DNA of 64,000 bases from Capronia americana (taxonomy: Eukaryota > Ascomycota > Eurotiomycetes > Chaetothyriales > Herpotrichiellaceae). Both the position numbers and the translations under genes were made by a program. The notes under the pieces are model-generated. The model saw nothing but the letters and a program-made list of their open reading frames with translations, had not been told where the DNA came from and did not search any database. The stretch covers positions 1-64,000 of the forward strand of contig JADWQD010000004.1 in NCBI GenBank assembly GCA_016110215.1, in the 5' to 3' direction. Positions 42,165 to 52,929 of the stretch are shown here, piece by piece; positions within the stretch are counted from its first letter, which is position 1; each line of letters starts with the position of its first letter.

Positions 42165-43643
42165 TCAAGTTGTCCATGCTCGATTCCAGAAGCGCAAACG
42201 AGGCCACCCATTTCCCACACCCTGTCCCATTCCCGGATACAACATCCTCCACGTCCAGGACACCGTTTTCCCAAATGTCCACAACCCAATAAGAGAGATA
42301 ACTGCCACGAAAACCAACGTGATAAAGACTCTTCGTTCTGCCGTCCAAAACACCTTGGGCCTCTTATCTTCCACCATACCAGCGACCTGATCTTTCGAAT
42401 CAGTCTCGAACTTGGGAACGTATTTGAATTCGAATATGGTCAAGCTCTCCAAGCCTGTGTCCGGGGACTTGAGCACTGACCAGACAGTCCGACGGAAGGA
42501 CTTGATCCGGAGTCTATCGAGTGGTGGGATCGCCCGACACGTGTAACTGGTGATCATAAACAGGAGGCACTGGCCAGCGGTAAGCATCCGATAGTAGCGA
42601 CCTGGGCGACCAAGTCCCAGCGCGTCGGCGAGCTTGTCCCCGTTTAGCCAGCGTGCATTGGCTTCTAGGTACGAGCGGCTCGCGTAAGAAGGAGGTGTGT
42701 TCTCCAACGACGAGATAATATTGTTGGCGTGCAACCTGGACGTCGCCGACGGTCCGTATTCATAGCAATACAGCGATTCCATGATCGCCTTGGCCTTTGC
42801 GGGCGTGGAGAAAAACTCTGTCGGAGTGCCCATGTAGTAGCCCACGAGCCGCCAAAGGGCCAAGTAATCCAGAATCTCCTGCTGACGGAGGAAGATGCCC
42901 TGACGAGGCAACGACTGCCAGATGACAGTGGCAGAGAAGACCGCGATGGTGCCGATGCAATCCAAATCGTTGACCGGGACGCCGCACTTCTCTACCGAGA
43001 AGTAGGCAGGGTGACGAGACGCGATTTGCAGGATGCGTTGGCGGACGGTGGCGTGTAAGAATCGAACCCGAAGACAGCTCGCGAAGCCATCGCCGCCCGG
43101 TCTGATGGAAGCGAGGTCGTTTGTACATTCCAGAATGAATTGAGTCGTCTCCAGCAGTCGACGCCAAACGGTTTTGATGCTAAATCCGCCGGTCCGGGCA
43201 AGAACCTCTGTCACCCTGCTGCTGGCCGTACCTCCCAGGAGGGATTGGTAGGTCAGGCCGGTGAGGTTCGCCTCCCCGTATCTGTAGAACACATCCTGGC
43301 CTCGGGCAATTTGGTCCCAGTCCACCCATTCAGGGATGGTGTTCACTTGGTCCCAGAGCTGTTGGAGCTTGTCGTTTTCATGATGATGGCTGCAGAAGAG
43401 CGCGTAGAGGTCTCTCTTGCCCTGGGATTGACGAAGAGGAGCCTCGCCCTTTCCTTCACTTCGATCTTCAGAGGGCGGCAGCTCGTTCAGGATCCTAACA
43501 CATTCTTCTGCAAGTGTATCACACGTGTACTTAAGATGATTGTATTGTTGTGGTGCCTGGTGATGGTCGGTCCACCGGAAACGGTAGCCCCAGGCTTCTC
43601 TCATTCTGTGCGCAGGCAGGGACGATGCAGTGCTCGTCGTCAT
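42165..43643 (-). CDS. MpaB/rubber-oxygenase-like (DUF2236) membrane protein
   Basis: Intronless, 492 residues. The middle carries the DUF2236 (PF09995) pattern: FYRYGEANLTGLTYQSLLGG, LRVRFLHATVRQRI, VNDLDCIGTIAVFSA and LWRLVGYYMGTP. This family includes latex-clearing oxygenases and the ER-bound oxygenase MpaB of mycophenolic acid synthesis, which cleaves a prenyl chain. A hydrophobic helix near residues 450-470 (VFITLVFVAVISLIGLW) suggests a membrane anchor, consistent with an ER-bound enzyme. The heme ligand cannot be fixed from sequence alone. Flanked by the secreted hydratase-like gene and a TRI12-type pump. Confidence 0.83.
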   Translation of the reverse strand: MTTSTASSLPAHRMREAWGYRFRWTDHHQAPQQYNHLKYTCDTLAEECVRILNELPPSEDRSEGKGEAPLRQSQGKRDLYALFCSHHHENDKLQQLWDQVNTIPEWVDWDQIARGQDVFYRYGEANLTGLTYQSLLGGTASSRVTEVLARTGGFSIKTVWRRLLETTQFILECTNDLASIRPGGDGFASCLRVRFLHATVRQRILQIASRHPAYFSVEKCGVPVNDLDCIGTIAVFSATVIWQSLPRQGIFLRQQEILDYLALWRLVGYYMGTPTEFFSTPAKAKAIMESLYCYEYGPSATSRLHANNIISSLENTPPSYASRSYLEANARWLNGDKLADALGLGRPGRYYRMLTAGQCLLFMITSYTCRAIPPLDRLRIKSFRRTVWSVLKSPDTGLESLTIFEFKYVPKFETDSKDQVAGMVEDKRPKVFWTAERRVFITLVFVAVISLIGLWTFGKTVSWTWRMLYPGMGQGVGNGWPRLRFWNRAWTT

Positions 43644-44754
43644 GTGGGCAGTGGCGAGTCGGGCTTTCTAAGACCGACAGTTGCTAACCTTTCACTGGAC
43701 ACGAATGTCTGTCGTAGGTATCGGGACACGAGAGAAATATCGAGTATGCTATCTCGCCCGCGTCAAACTGTCCATCTTTATGTCTAGTGGCCGAGCTTCA
43801 ATGGAGGGAAATCAACTGGCGAGCTCGATGCGGACAGGCAGGTCTCAAGTGAGGTCCTAGGCATCCGAGTCTACAATCTCGCCGGATGCCCAATACTGTT
43901 CAAATCCGCCGCCTCTGGCTGATTCACATAAACCGTGTCAGCAAAGCATCGCCCCGCACGGGGTACCGAGACCCTGGATCTGCCAGGCCTTCAATGCAAG
44001 AGGGGCGCTGCTTGTGTTTGACTTGTTGAAATACTCGCTATCGCTGTCAAGCCGATAGGGTGAGGCTAGCGGAGTCAACAAGTCGTGGTCAAAGTGCGCA
44101 AGCGATGGGCGTGAGTGGGCCATTTGTTTCATTTTCCAACTGCTAATTGGGAAACAGCATCCACGATCCCCAAGAACAGGATTCGTTCAATTAATATGCT
44201 AACGGGATCCCAAGGTCTTTCCTCTCATGCTGACAAACCACTCCAGTGCTTGATTCTAACAATGTCACCTGGATACACGCACAGAGAGTCAGATTCCCAT
44301 CGCTGCAATGGTGGAGAAGAGGCATGTGAATGGGGAACAACCCAGACATGGAGTGGGACTTGGGAACACCTCACCGGGCCCAAGCCGTCGACGTCCTGAT
44401 GCGAGTGGCTGGCGTTTTCTGAGGCAATTCGCACCTTGGATAGGACCGTCAGGTTAACCGAGTCAAGTTGTCCCATCCTTTCCGTGTACTTGCTCTCTCA
44501 CGATGTTCCGCGAGATTTTACAGCGATTCGGAAACAGCTTGACTAGACCCGCATACGCCTCTAATCATGCACAGAGACGTCGCCTGGTTATATGGGGGAA
44601 AGCCGGGGCGCGCCTGGATCTATATGTTCGAAATCCCGGGAGATTGCTCGTCGTTGTTCAGCAAATATCACAAATGTTTTGGACATTTCAGACATTTCCT
44701 GCTCTCTGCACTTCACTACTCCTATCATCTAGAGATTTTGGTCACCGTTCATCA
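43644..44754. other. Divergent upstream region
   Basis: Between the MpaB-like gene and the MFS gene. The MFS frame is open back to 44503 with an ATG there, so an N-terminal extension of 84 residues is possible but lacks family support. Confidence 0.45.
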
Positions 44755-46779
44755 ATGGAGAAAACAACGGCAACCCACCTGGATTCCAGAGCTCCGTCTT
44801 CGGAGCAGGTAGAAACCGCCAAAATGAAGATCGAGGCTCTGCGCGTTGACACGGACGACAACGCCCATGCTGTGAAAGGTGATGACTCCGATGGGACAAT
44901 CGAATGGACTGGGAAACATATTATCGCCTCTCTATCCCTCGCTGGGTTATACGTCGGTATATCATTGTCCCGGAGTCGAATGAAAGAAAGAGGGAAATCA
45001 GAGAGTGACTAACGTTCCAAAGGCGCCCAACTCCCTCTCTACTTTGTCGGGGGTTCCCTTACGTTCATAACAAGAGACATAGGATCACCCAGCAAGGTCT
45101 CCTGGCTTCCGGTGGCCAATACTCTGGCGATTGCCTCGATTGCTCCATTTGTTGGATACCTGCAGGATATTTTGGGACGGCGCTACATGTCTCTGATTGG
45201 AGGTGTGGCTATTATGATTGGAATTATCCTCATTGGAACCTCCCACGCGTTTGGCCAGGCGGTGACTGGCATGTCATTCGCCGGGGCGGGCGGTGCGATT
45301 GGCGAGCTCACGGCGCTTGCTGGGTAAACAATGCCCATCATGTACCGTGACTAGTGTGCCGGCTGACAGTATTGCGTCTCAGAACTGCAGAACTCGTTCC
45401 GGTCAAACAACGGGGGCTCTATCTAGGTCTCGTTACTTTTTTCGTGGTCCCTTTTGTGCCCTATGTCATGTTTAGCCAGCTCCTGGGCACCTACCACACT
45501 TGGAGATGGGGAATGTGGATCTCACTGTCAGTAGGACAGACAACGAACAGACGGACACCGTTCCAAGCTAACATTCAAAGCAGGATCTACAATGGTGTTT
45601 GCTTTGTGGGTCTCGCTCTGACCTACTTTCCGCGGGCGACCAGGAGAGGTGGTGGAGCCACCAAAATGCAGATTCTGAAGAGCATTGACTACGTGGGCGG
45701 CCTCTTGTCAATCATCGGGCTAACTCTTTTGTAAGTGGTGCAATGTCCACCGTGAGTCTATCAACTAACGGACTTGACAGCCTCGTGGCTCTCCAGGCGG
45801 GCGGCTACTCACATTCCTGGTCGTCTGCTTACGTTCTGTGCAACCTTCTAATTGGCATCGCACTCGTCTTCACCTTCGTCGTGTGGGAGTATAAATTTGC
45901 TCGACATGCCATGGTCCCACGCGAGCTTTTCCAAGGCCAGCATATCGTCGCGGTCCTTCCTGGTGGCGTTCGTCGGCGGAATGAACTTCTATTCGTCCCT
46001 CAACTTCTTTCCGCTGGAGGCGTCGACCGTCTTTCCACCGGATCCTGTACAGGTCGGGTTGAAGGGACTCGCCGCTGCCATTGGTGTGACTTGCGGCGCT
46101 ACCGTTGTGAACGCGGCGTTGTCATGGTTGAAAGGATACAATCGAGAACTCCTGGTCGGTTCATGTGTTCTGATGACAGCATTCGGTGGAGCTTTGGCAA
46201 GTGTGACTCCAGACACCCCCGGCAGGCTGTATGGGTTCGCGGTCCTGTCTGGCATCGGAATCGGGGGTGTCCTTGTGCCAGCTGCCACCATTGCCATCAC
46301 CGTTGCGTAAGTGGAGGCCTGAGAGTGCTCATCCAGCGCATATTCACATTGATACCTAACAGCAGCCCAGGCCCGACGAATTGATTGCCACCTGTGTGGC
46401 ACTGTCGCTGTCCATCCGTGTGGTTGGAGGCTCCATCGGCTACAGCATCTATTACAACATCTTCTACCACAAGCTCGCCGCGCAACTTCCAATAAAAGTC
46501 GCCGAGGCAGCAATTCGAGCCGGCCTGCCCATCGCATCGGCAAAAGCCTTCGTGGAGGCATTCATCTTGGACCCCGCTGCCGCAGCCGAAATCCCTGGCG
46601 TCACACCGGCCGTGTTGGAAGCAGCTGCTATTGGGGCCCGCTGGGGTTATGCCTATGCCCTCAAGTTCGTGTGGTATACCAGTATTGCTTTCGGGGTCTG
46701 TGCGACCATTGCCTGCCTCTTCCTCGGCAATATCAAGAAATACATGACTAACCGCATTGCTGCTCGAATTATCCATTGA
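44755..46779 (+). pseudogene. TRI12-like MFS transporter with one frameshift
   Basis: Six exons: 44755-44956, 45023-45323, 45383-45526, 45584-45730, 45781-46306, 46371-46779. It matches the TRI12/siderophore-transporter-like MFS group: acidic N-terminus ending WTGKHIIASL, GYLQDILGRRYM signature, RGLYLGLVTF, and a C-terminal loop rich in Ala (FILDPAAAAEIPG). Five introns of 50-66 nt have good borders. In exon 5 the frame must shift by one base near 45948-45955: PRELFQGQHIVA continues as SFLVAFVGGMNFY only if one G is dropped. No intron fits there. Without the shift the protein would be about 575 residues; with it, it is truncated before its last membrane helices. A sequencing error is possible. 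Intact relatives export toxins or iron chelates. Confidence 0.8.
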
Positions 46780-47586
46780 ATCGGGAGGAAGGAAAGGGGA
46801 AGAAAGACCAAATGGCTCAGGCAGACCTCCAGAACCGCTCAGGGAGTGCTCAGGGATCAATAAGGTGAGCCGAGGGTGAGGATAACGGCGAGTCGCTAAT
46901 CGGAAGGAAACAGGATCGACGGGGGTTAGTACATTCCAAGCAACGATCAAATCCAGTCTCCCAAACCGTTGAATCTTCGTCTCCACCGAATCTAGGGCGA
47001 GGAGAAGTTTGCTACTATAAAACCCTTGGGCTTGCCGCGAGGCATTTCCCTATTGATCCAGTATTGCAAGAAGTGTGGCCGAGGGAGAGGGTTCAAGAGC
47101 GGATCATCGAATCCCTCGAACGCTTCTCCGTCCGACGGCTTTGAAAGCTATTCATTTGCGCGATGATTGACATGGCGCCGGTTGCAGCTGGGTCTGCTGC
47201 ACCAATTAAACCGGGGAAGGCCAATCTAGCCTATGTGGTGCGCTTTTCTGCTCATGGATGCTCAGCATCACATGTATCCCCAAGACATCGCTTCGCAGAG
47301 TTGACCAAAATATACAGTAAGGAGTTGAGCCTCACTATTTCGCGTTGGGTGATGAAAATCAAAAACATGACATGTCACACACAGTATTCCGTACCGTGTA
47401 TCCCTATCCCAGCCCTGCGTCCGACTCCATGGGAGAGGCTTCAAATCTTGGGTATGCCCACATCAGCTGCCGTTGAGGCGCCTTCCTGCTTTTTGTCATG
47501 TTGAAATATCATCAGAACGCCGCCCATTGGTGCAGTCACTTCTTGTGCTATTGTGTCGTGTTCTAGTCTCATGTCATGTCGTCCCA
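46780..47586. other. Shared 3' region
   Basis: Between the MFS gene and the converging GTP cyclohydrolase gene. A short frame at 47163-47504 has no support. Confidence 0.45.
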
Positions 47587-48681
47587 CTACTTGCCTCGAT
47601 TCAGCAAGCTCAAGAACTCCTCCCTCGTTTTGGCGGAACTCCTCATCGCGCCAAGCATGCAGCTGGTGGTTGTGCTGCTGGAGGTCTTCTGGACACCTCG
47701 CATGACCATACACAAATGGCTTGATTCCATCACGACAGCAACACCCTGAGGTTTCAGGACCTCGGCGATGGCTAGGGCGACTTGCTTGGTCAGGCGCTCC
47801 TGCACTTGCAGTCTCCGTGAGAACATCTCGGCCAGCCTGGCCAGTTTCGACAGTCCCAGCACACGCCGGTTGGGTATGTACCCTATGTGCATTTTGCCGA
47901 TGAACGGAACCATGTGATGTTCACAGAGACTGAAGACCTCGATGTCCTTGACAATAACCAGTTCGTCGTGATCCTCGTGGAATACTGCGCCATTCACTAA
48001 ATCTCGCACGTTCTCCTCGTAGCCCTTGGTGAAGTACATCAGCGCCTTAGCATATCGCTGTGGCGTGTCCCTCAGCCCCTCACGGTCCGGGTCTTCACCT
48101 ATACACTCAAATATGGTCCGCACTGCGTCGGCTAGCTTGTCGAGCCGGACCTGTGCTTCTTCAGGGGTTTGTTCCAGGCGTTGTCGCGTGCCGATGCATG
48201 GCCAGGACAGGCCGTCAAAGTCGACGGCCGGGCTCTGCGTGTAAGGGCTGGCCGGGCGGGACAGTGTCGAGGCCGGCGGCGTGGGCGGGGCTTCGTCTCT
48301 TTCGTCCCGAGCGGGTGTATGTAGTTGTGAAGGACGCTTTGAGTCTTGCTGTTCTCGTTCCTGCTGTTTTGACGTGTTCTCCAGCCCAAGCCATGATGTG
48401 CCCGCGGGCATGGTGCCTTGTTGTGTGGTCTGCGCCTCTGCGGTGAGGTCTATCGTCTTCCGCCGTCCATAGGTCGACTGTATTGAGGTATGGAGGTTCT
48501 CGCGCTCCTGAGCGCGGGTTTTGGTGGGCTGCGAGCTCTTTAGAGGAGATGAGCCATTCAACAAGTATGAAGGCACGGCCGAGCGAGGTTTGGGCTTGAG
48601 AGGCGGAGGCTGCGGCGGAGGTGAAGAGACTTCGTTGCCAACTGGGGACGGAGGCTTGGGAGACGAGCTGCTCTGATTCAT
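47587..48681 (-). CDS. GTP cyclohydrolase I
   Basis: Intronless, 364 residues. It converts GTP to 7,8-dihydroneopterin triphosphate, the first step of folate (and pterin) synthesis, as a cytosolic decamer. The catalytic domain starts near residue 175 and shows EDPDREGLRDTPQRYAKA, the zinc and active-site block SLCEHHMVPFIGK, GLSKLARLAEMFSRRLQVQE and the second zinc Cys in HLCMVMRGVQK; the Ser-Thr-rich KTSSSTTTSCMLG end is typical. The first 170 residues are Pro/Ser-rich and low in complexity, longer than in bacterial enzymes; similar extensions occur in fungal Fol2. Three antisense frames opposite it are shadows. Confidence 0.95.
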   Translation of the reverse strand: MNQSSSSPKPPSPVGNEVSSPPPQPPPLKPKPRSAVPSYLLNGSSPLKSSQPTKTRAQERENLHTSIQSTYGRRKTIDLTAEAQTTQQGTMPAGTSWLGLENTSKQQEREQQDSKRPSQLHTPARDERDEAPPTPPASTLSRPASPYTQSPAVDFDGLSWPCIGTRQRLEQTPEEAQVRLDKLADAVRTIFECIGEDPDREGLRDTPQRYAKALMYFTKGYEENVRDLVNGAVFHEDHDELVIVKDIEVFSLCEHHMVPFIGKMHIGYIPNRRVLGLSKLARLAEMFSRRLQVQERLTKQVALAIAEVLKPQGVAVVMESSHLCMVMRGVQKTSSSTTTSCMLGAMRSSAKTREEFLSLLNRGK

Positions 48682-49067
48682 GGCGGGGCAATTGTTCAGA
48701 CTATTGCACGGGCATGACTTGGAGAGGGCACGCAGTGAGGAAGTACAGTCATTTATTTTGAAAAGCTAATCTGGAGTTACACAGTAGGTAAAAGGTATTA
48801 CCGTTGGCGGTTGGGTTTGGGCCCATGCCTCTGGAGAAGGGAATTAACTGCATGCGCGATGAGAAAATGTTCGGGGAGGAAATCGGAATCTTTTTCTCGG
48901 CCCTTGCAGCACACAGTCATTGCTGGCCAATAAGAGCGTCCCCGTGCGGTTATAGTGGATTAGGTGGATCACTCCCACGAGGTACTTACTCTTCTTTCAC
49001 TTCTACCTTACTTCCTCGTCCACTTCAAAACCATATTGCCCTCATCACAGTACCGTCTCGAGTTGCT
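48682..49067. other. Upstream region of GTP cyclohydrolase gene
   Basis: 386 nt holding the cyclohydrolase promoter and the hydrolase 3' end. Nothing else seen. Confidence 0.45.
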
Positions 49068-49820
49068 TTACGCTGACTCCCCTGCGGCCCTTCGAATCGA
49101 CCGGGCCACCTCCTCCGGCATGCTCATGAACGGCGAATGGCTCGCATCGACAGTTTCAACCTTCATATCGGCCCCTGCTTGTTGTGCACCCTCAACCATG
49201 CCCTTCTGTGCTTGAATTGGGATGGCTTCATCCTTCTCGCACAGCAGGTACGTGCTTGGCACATGTTTCCACCCAGGGTAGGTGACTCTGGAGGCGAACG
49301 TGCGATAACTGTGCGGTTTTAACATGTCAACATACTTTTGCGGCTCCTTGACGTCGTTGTAGAATGTCTCGATTGGCGTTGCCGGTGTGACGGTGTCTTG
49401 CGCGTCGTTGATTTGAAACCAAGGTAAAGGTTTGTTGTTGAGCGCGTCCATCAACGAGACACCCTCGGGCAGTGCGAAGGCGCAGCAGAAGTAGATGTGC
49501 GACACGCCGCCCGTCTTGCCCTCCTTCTCTCGGTCGCACTTGGCGAAGCCTTTGACTGCTTCGTTCCCAATCACCCCGCCGTACGAGTGGACAACGAGCA
49601 AGATGTCCTTTCCCTCGTCCGCAAGCGGTTTGAGCACTTGTTGAACGGCCTCGACATCGGGACAGAAGTCCTCGAGCGGCGTTTCTGCGCCCACTGACGC
49701 CAAGTTCACCCCTTTGGTCTCGTAGCCTGCAGCTTGGAGCTCAGCTATGACAAGATGGAAGGTATCAGGGATGTGCCACGCCCCTGGTACGAAGACGATA
49801 GCTGGTTTTGTTGTTGACAT
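49068..49820 (-). CDS. Alpha/beta hydrolase family protein
   Basis: Intronless, 250 residues. Fold features: IVFVPGAWH at the start, nucleophile elbow VVHSYGG (Ser about 79), YLLCEKDEAIP before the end (candidate Asp) and DASHSPFMS (catalytic His about 230). This matches the AB hydrolase-1 group common in fungi and bacteria; such enzymes cleave small esters or lactones, but the substrate is not evident. No signal peptide. A TATATAAA box is on the minus strand at 49936-49944. Confidence 0.88.
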   Translation of the reverse strand: MSTTKPAIVFVPGAWHIPDTFHLVIAELQAAGYETKGVNLASVGAETPLEDFCPDVEAVQQVLKPLADEGKDILLVVHSYGGVIGNEAVKGFAKCDREKEGKTGGVSHIYFCCAFALPEGVSLMDALNNKPLPWFQINDAQDTVTPATPIETFYNDVKEPQKYVDMLKPHSYRTFASRVTYPGWKHVPSTYLLCEKDEAIPIQAQKGMVEGAQQAGADMKVETVDASHSPFMSMPEEVARSIRRAAGESA

Positions 49821-50839
49821 GTTGCTGTAGTCGGACGTGCTCTGCTGCCGCTGGCGGCGTTCAATCTCGCAATGAAGGGAAATGCAAAGTGGGCGCCACG
49901 AGCAAAAAGCTTTCCAGTATCGCAGATAACCGAGGTTTATATATCAGTCGATCCTCCGTATAGGCAACGAAACTATCTCAGCTCAGAGCCCCAAGAATTT
50001 CCTTCGTCCAAGTTCATTCACGTTCCGGATCGGCCCCCCGCATTTCGGCATGTAAAGAAGGGATAGTATATACGATGCATGATTGGTCGTCGAGAACGAG
50101 AGTTCAGGCTTGCTAAGCCAACAACGCGAGAAGCCAAACTTAATCTGGCTCCTTTGCTGATACGTAGCACGGAGAAATGACTCCCAGCTCGAGCGGCAGA
50201 CGGAACGAGTCACCCCATGACCGGAACGCCCTTGCTACGCTGGGAATCTCAAATTGATCAGCGCAGTGCGCTTTATCGAAGATCCAGAACGAGACTGCTG
50301 GAGGGCGTGCCAAGTAGACGATCTTCCGAAAGACGAGGAGTGCGACGTACAGGGCCTCGTCTGTATACGCCGTAAGCTCAGTGATGCTGGCCTGAAGAGC
50401 CAAAGCTTGCAAATCCCAAAAGGCATTAAAAATCATGGTCCCCAGATTTGAAGCTCAGCAACGCAGTGCTCCTTTAATGATTAGTCGTAGATCAGATCAG
50501 CACAGCATGACAAGTGATCTCTCGCGGAGATAAGCCAGCTTCGTGATACCACAGCGCGTATACAGTAGGTCAGGCTGGGCAATGCATTGCCATTGTGATT
50601 CGGAGGGAGCAGCACAGCACGAAGCCACCACGCCCAACGACCCTGTCTGTTCAAAGGCATCTATCTTTCCGATCCGCGCGTCAGTGGTTGAATCTCTCCT
50701 AGCCAGAATGATCCTTCCTCCGGGTTCTGACGTTGCACTCAGGTGTTGAATTCCTGTCGACAAAGCCAAGTTGAATCATCCCCTAATGTGCAACACCTAG
50801 TAGTAGCACTGTAAACCAATCACTTGCCCCAGCAATGTC
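49821..50839. other. Intergenic, no gene seen
   Basis: Hydrolase promoter plus the 3' end of the methyltransferase gene. Short frames only. Confidence 0.45.
49936..49944 (-). promoter_or_regulatory. TATA box of hydrolase gene
   Basis: Minus-strand ATATATAAA lies about 115 nt upstream of the hydrolase start codon. Confidence 0.5.
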
Positions 50840-51685
50840 CTATTTCTTCGCGACCGCGATATATGCTGTCGAATACAATCCCCCGGCGCCTCCGCCTTGA
50901 GGATCGACCTCCTGTGCGATCCGCAACATCTCCTTGCCTAATCTGGCCCTCTCTTCTTCCGTCCACCCCTTCGTGGCCGCAGGGTAGGCTCGAGCAACCA
51001 TATCCGGATCCCTGAGAAACGGCTCGACAATCGCATCTGTTCTTCTCTCCACAATCTTCACGTTCTCGGCTTCGAAGCCTGCGTTCACAAGGATATCGCG
51101 CAATGTCTCCTCCTTCGACCAGAGATCCGCCCACGGAGCGTGCAAGGACTCCAGATCCGGCCTGATGATCTTCTGCGCTGCAACGATCGTGTCCATCATA
51201 TGCCGTTTCTGCCACGTGGTGACTACCGCGACGCCGCCGGGCTTCAACGTGCGATAGATCTGCCCTGCCCCTTTCTGCGGGTCTGGCAGGAAGAAGAGGC
51301 CAAAGTTCATGATGGAGAGATCGAACGAGTTGTCCGGGAACCCGAGTTCCTGGCTGTCCATGACTGAGATGTCGACGTTCTTCCAGCCGTTGCGCGACGC
51401 CTTGTGCTGCAACACTTGCGTCACGGAGGGGACATAGTCCGTGGCGTGGATCTTCTTGGCTGGAGCGTGGCCGGTCTTGGAAGCCACCTGCTGAAAGTGC
51501 GCTGTCATGAGGCCCGTGCCACACGCGTTGTCGTGGATGACGGTCTCTGAAGTCGGGACAGGGAGGAGACGGTCAATCGCATAGCGCCCGACGTCGCCTG
51601 TAACGACACCGACGAAGTCGTCGTATACGCTGGATAGTTGGTCGAAATGCGCGGCACCGTGGGGATCGACACTCTCGTCCGCCAT
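50840..51685 (-). CDS. Class I SAM-dependent methyltransferase
   Basis: Intronless, 281 residues. Motif I is degenerate but clear (VIHDNACGTGLMTAHF, near residue 50), followed by an acidic HATDYVPSV, the motif SVMDSQELGFPDNSFDLSIMNF and LKPGGVAVVTTWQK, the order of UbiE/Methyltransf_11 enzymes. The C-terminus ends STAYIAVAKK. The substrate cannot be told; such genes in fungi methylate small molecules. The Asp-Asn in DNACGTG, in place of the usual Gly-rich start, is seen in several fungal relatives. Confidence 0.87.
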   Translation of the reverse strand: MADESVDPHGAAHFDQLSSVYDDFVGVVTGDVGRYAIDRLLPVPTSETVIHDNACGTGLMTAHFQQVASKTGHAPAKKIHATDYVPSVTQVLQHKASRNGWKNVDISVMDSQELGFPDNSFDLSIMNFGLFFLPDPQKGAGQIYRTLKPGGVAVVTTWQKRHMMDTIVAAQKIIRPDLESLHAPWADLWSKEETLRDILVNAGFEAENVKIVERRTDAIVEPFLRDPDMVARAYPAATKGWTEEERARLGKEMLRIAQEVDPQGGGAGGLYSTAYIAVAKK

Positions 51686-52929
51686 TGTGTGTGTGTCTTA
51701 CCGGAAACCGCCCTCTCTCTATGTTTAAGTCTTGATGTTGAGCCGGACGAGGGATCGCTTTTCGTGTGTGCTACGCAATAGATTGCTTCTTCTTCTCCGA
51801 CACTTCACCTTGGTCATCCGATACGTTAGGCCCTTTCGTCTCCGAGTCGTCGTTTGTCTGCACGTGCGCAAATCTACCCCAGATGCTCTCCGCGCTGACC
51901 TGGCCCGATCCACACACAAGTGACCGGAGAACAACCGCCAGCCCAAACCCCGAGCGCATGCTACAGAGTCACTGGATTACTGATCACTCGATCACCAGCA
52001 CGAGCTGATAAATGGGGCCCAAGATGGAACGTCTACACAGTACGGAGGAGACGTTCGCAGAAGAAACCCTTTGAGGCAGAGCAGAGCGAGAACCCGAGGC
52101 AGAAGAACAGAAAGTTTCCTGGGGGGCGTGGCTGAATATCTTACTGTAACTCGGACTTAACAGTCTGTTGCCGATATTGCAATGCGTCTAAGTAGCAAGA
52201 AATCGACAAGCTAGAATATGTACTTCAGCGTGACATTCAGCCCTGCAAACATGCAGTGTCCACGTGTGAACATGGAATGCACTAGCGAGAAGTTCTGGTT
52301 CGTCCGCCGCATGGCTTTTGTTGCTCGGGTCGTTCAATGAGCAGAGACGAAGCAGAGAGTTGTAACTGAGTACCTCGTACGAAATACGCAAATCCTGAAC
52401 ATCGGGCTGGAAATATGTTCTTGCCTTGTATCTCGTGGCGAGCTCTCGTCAGGCTTGTCATCTGCCCTGTGATCGCCATGAAAGTCATATTTAGATACTC
52501 AGCTCCTGTCCTCTCTCCTGTGTTCTAAACCCTCGTCATTCAATCGTCAAACTCCCAGAATGTACCTGTCCTTGTCCTTGCCTCGAACCTGTACCTGTAC
52601 TAATCACGTACTTGTTCAAACTCCCATCGGCTGCACCCTGCAGCATGGAGACGCCAGCCTACGCCAGTACCATGTCTGCCGCGTATCCGAGCCATAAGCT
52701 TAAGTCAAGTGCAGATCCAAGCCACGGCACCCGTCGACGCCAACATACCAATTACATGCCTCTTCTTCTCTCTCTCTGCCGGATAGAGAACTGCCCAGTC
52801 TTCTCAGTGTAAAATCCCAACATCCGCAGCCAAATCACACGTTCAGAACTTTTATGTTATGCAATGCCCCAAGTGACCAAATCCCGAAACACAAGCCAAG
52901 GCACTTCTCCGATCCGAGGGACCCGTCCG
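51686..52929. other. Intergenic, no gene seen
   Basis: Upstream of the methyltransferase and downstream of CYK3. No supported gene. Confidence 0.45.

Noticed and set aside
37553..46779. Complete secondary metabolite cluster
   Set aside because: No PKS, NRPS, terpene synthase or prenyltransferase is present in the window; kept only as a possible accessory group.
48060..48446. 128-codon plus-strand frame
   Set aside because: Antisense to the low-complexity N-terminal part of GTP cyclohydrolase I.
50820..51524. 234-codon minus-strand frame
   Set aside because: Alternate frame of the SAM methyltransferase gene.
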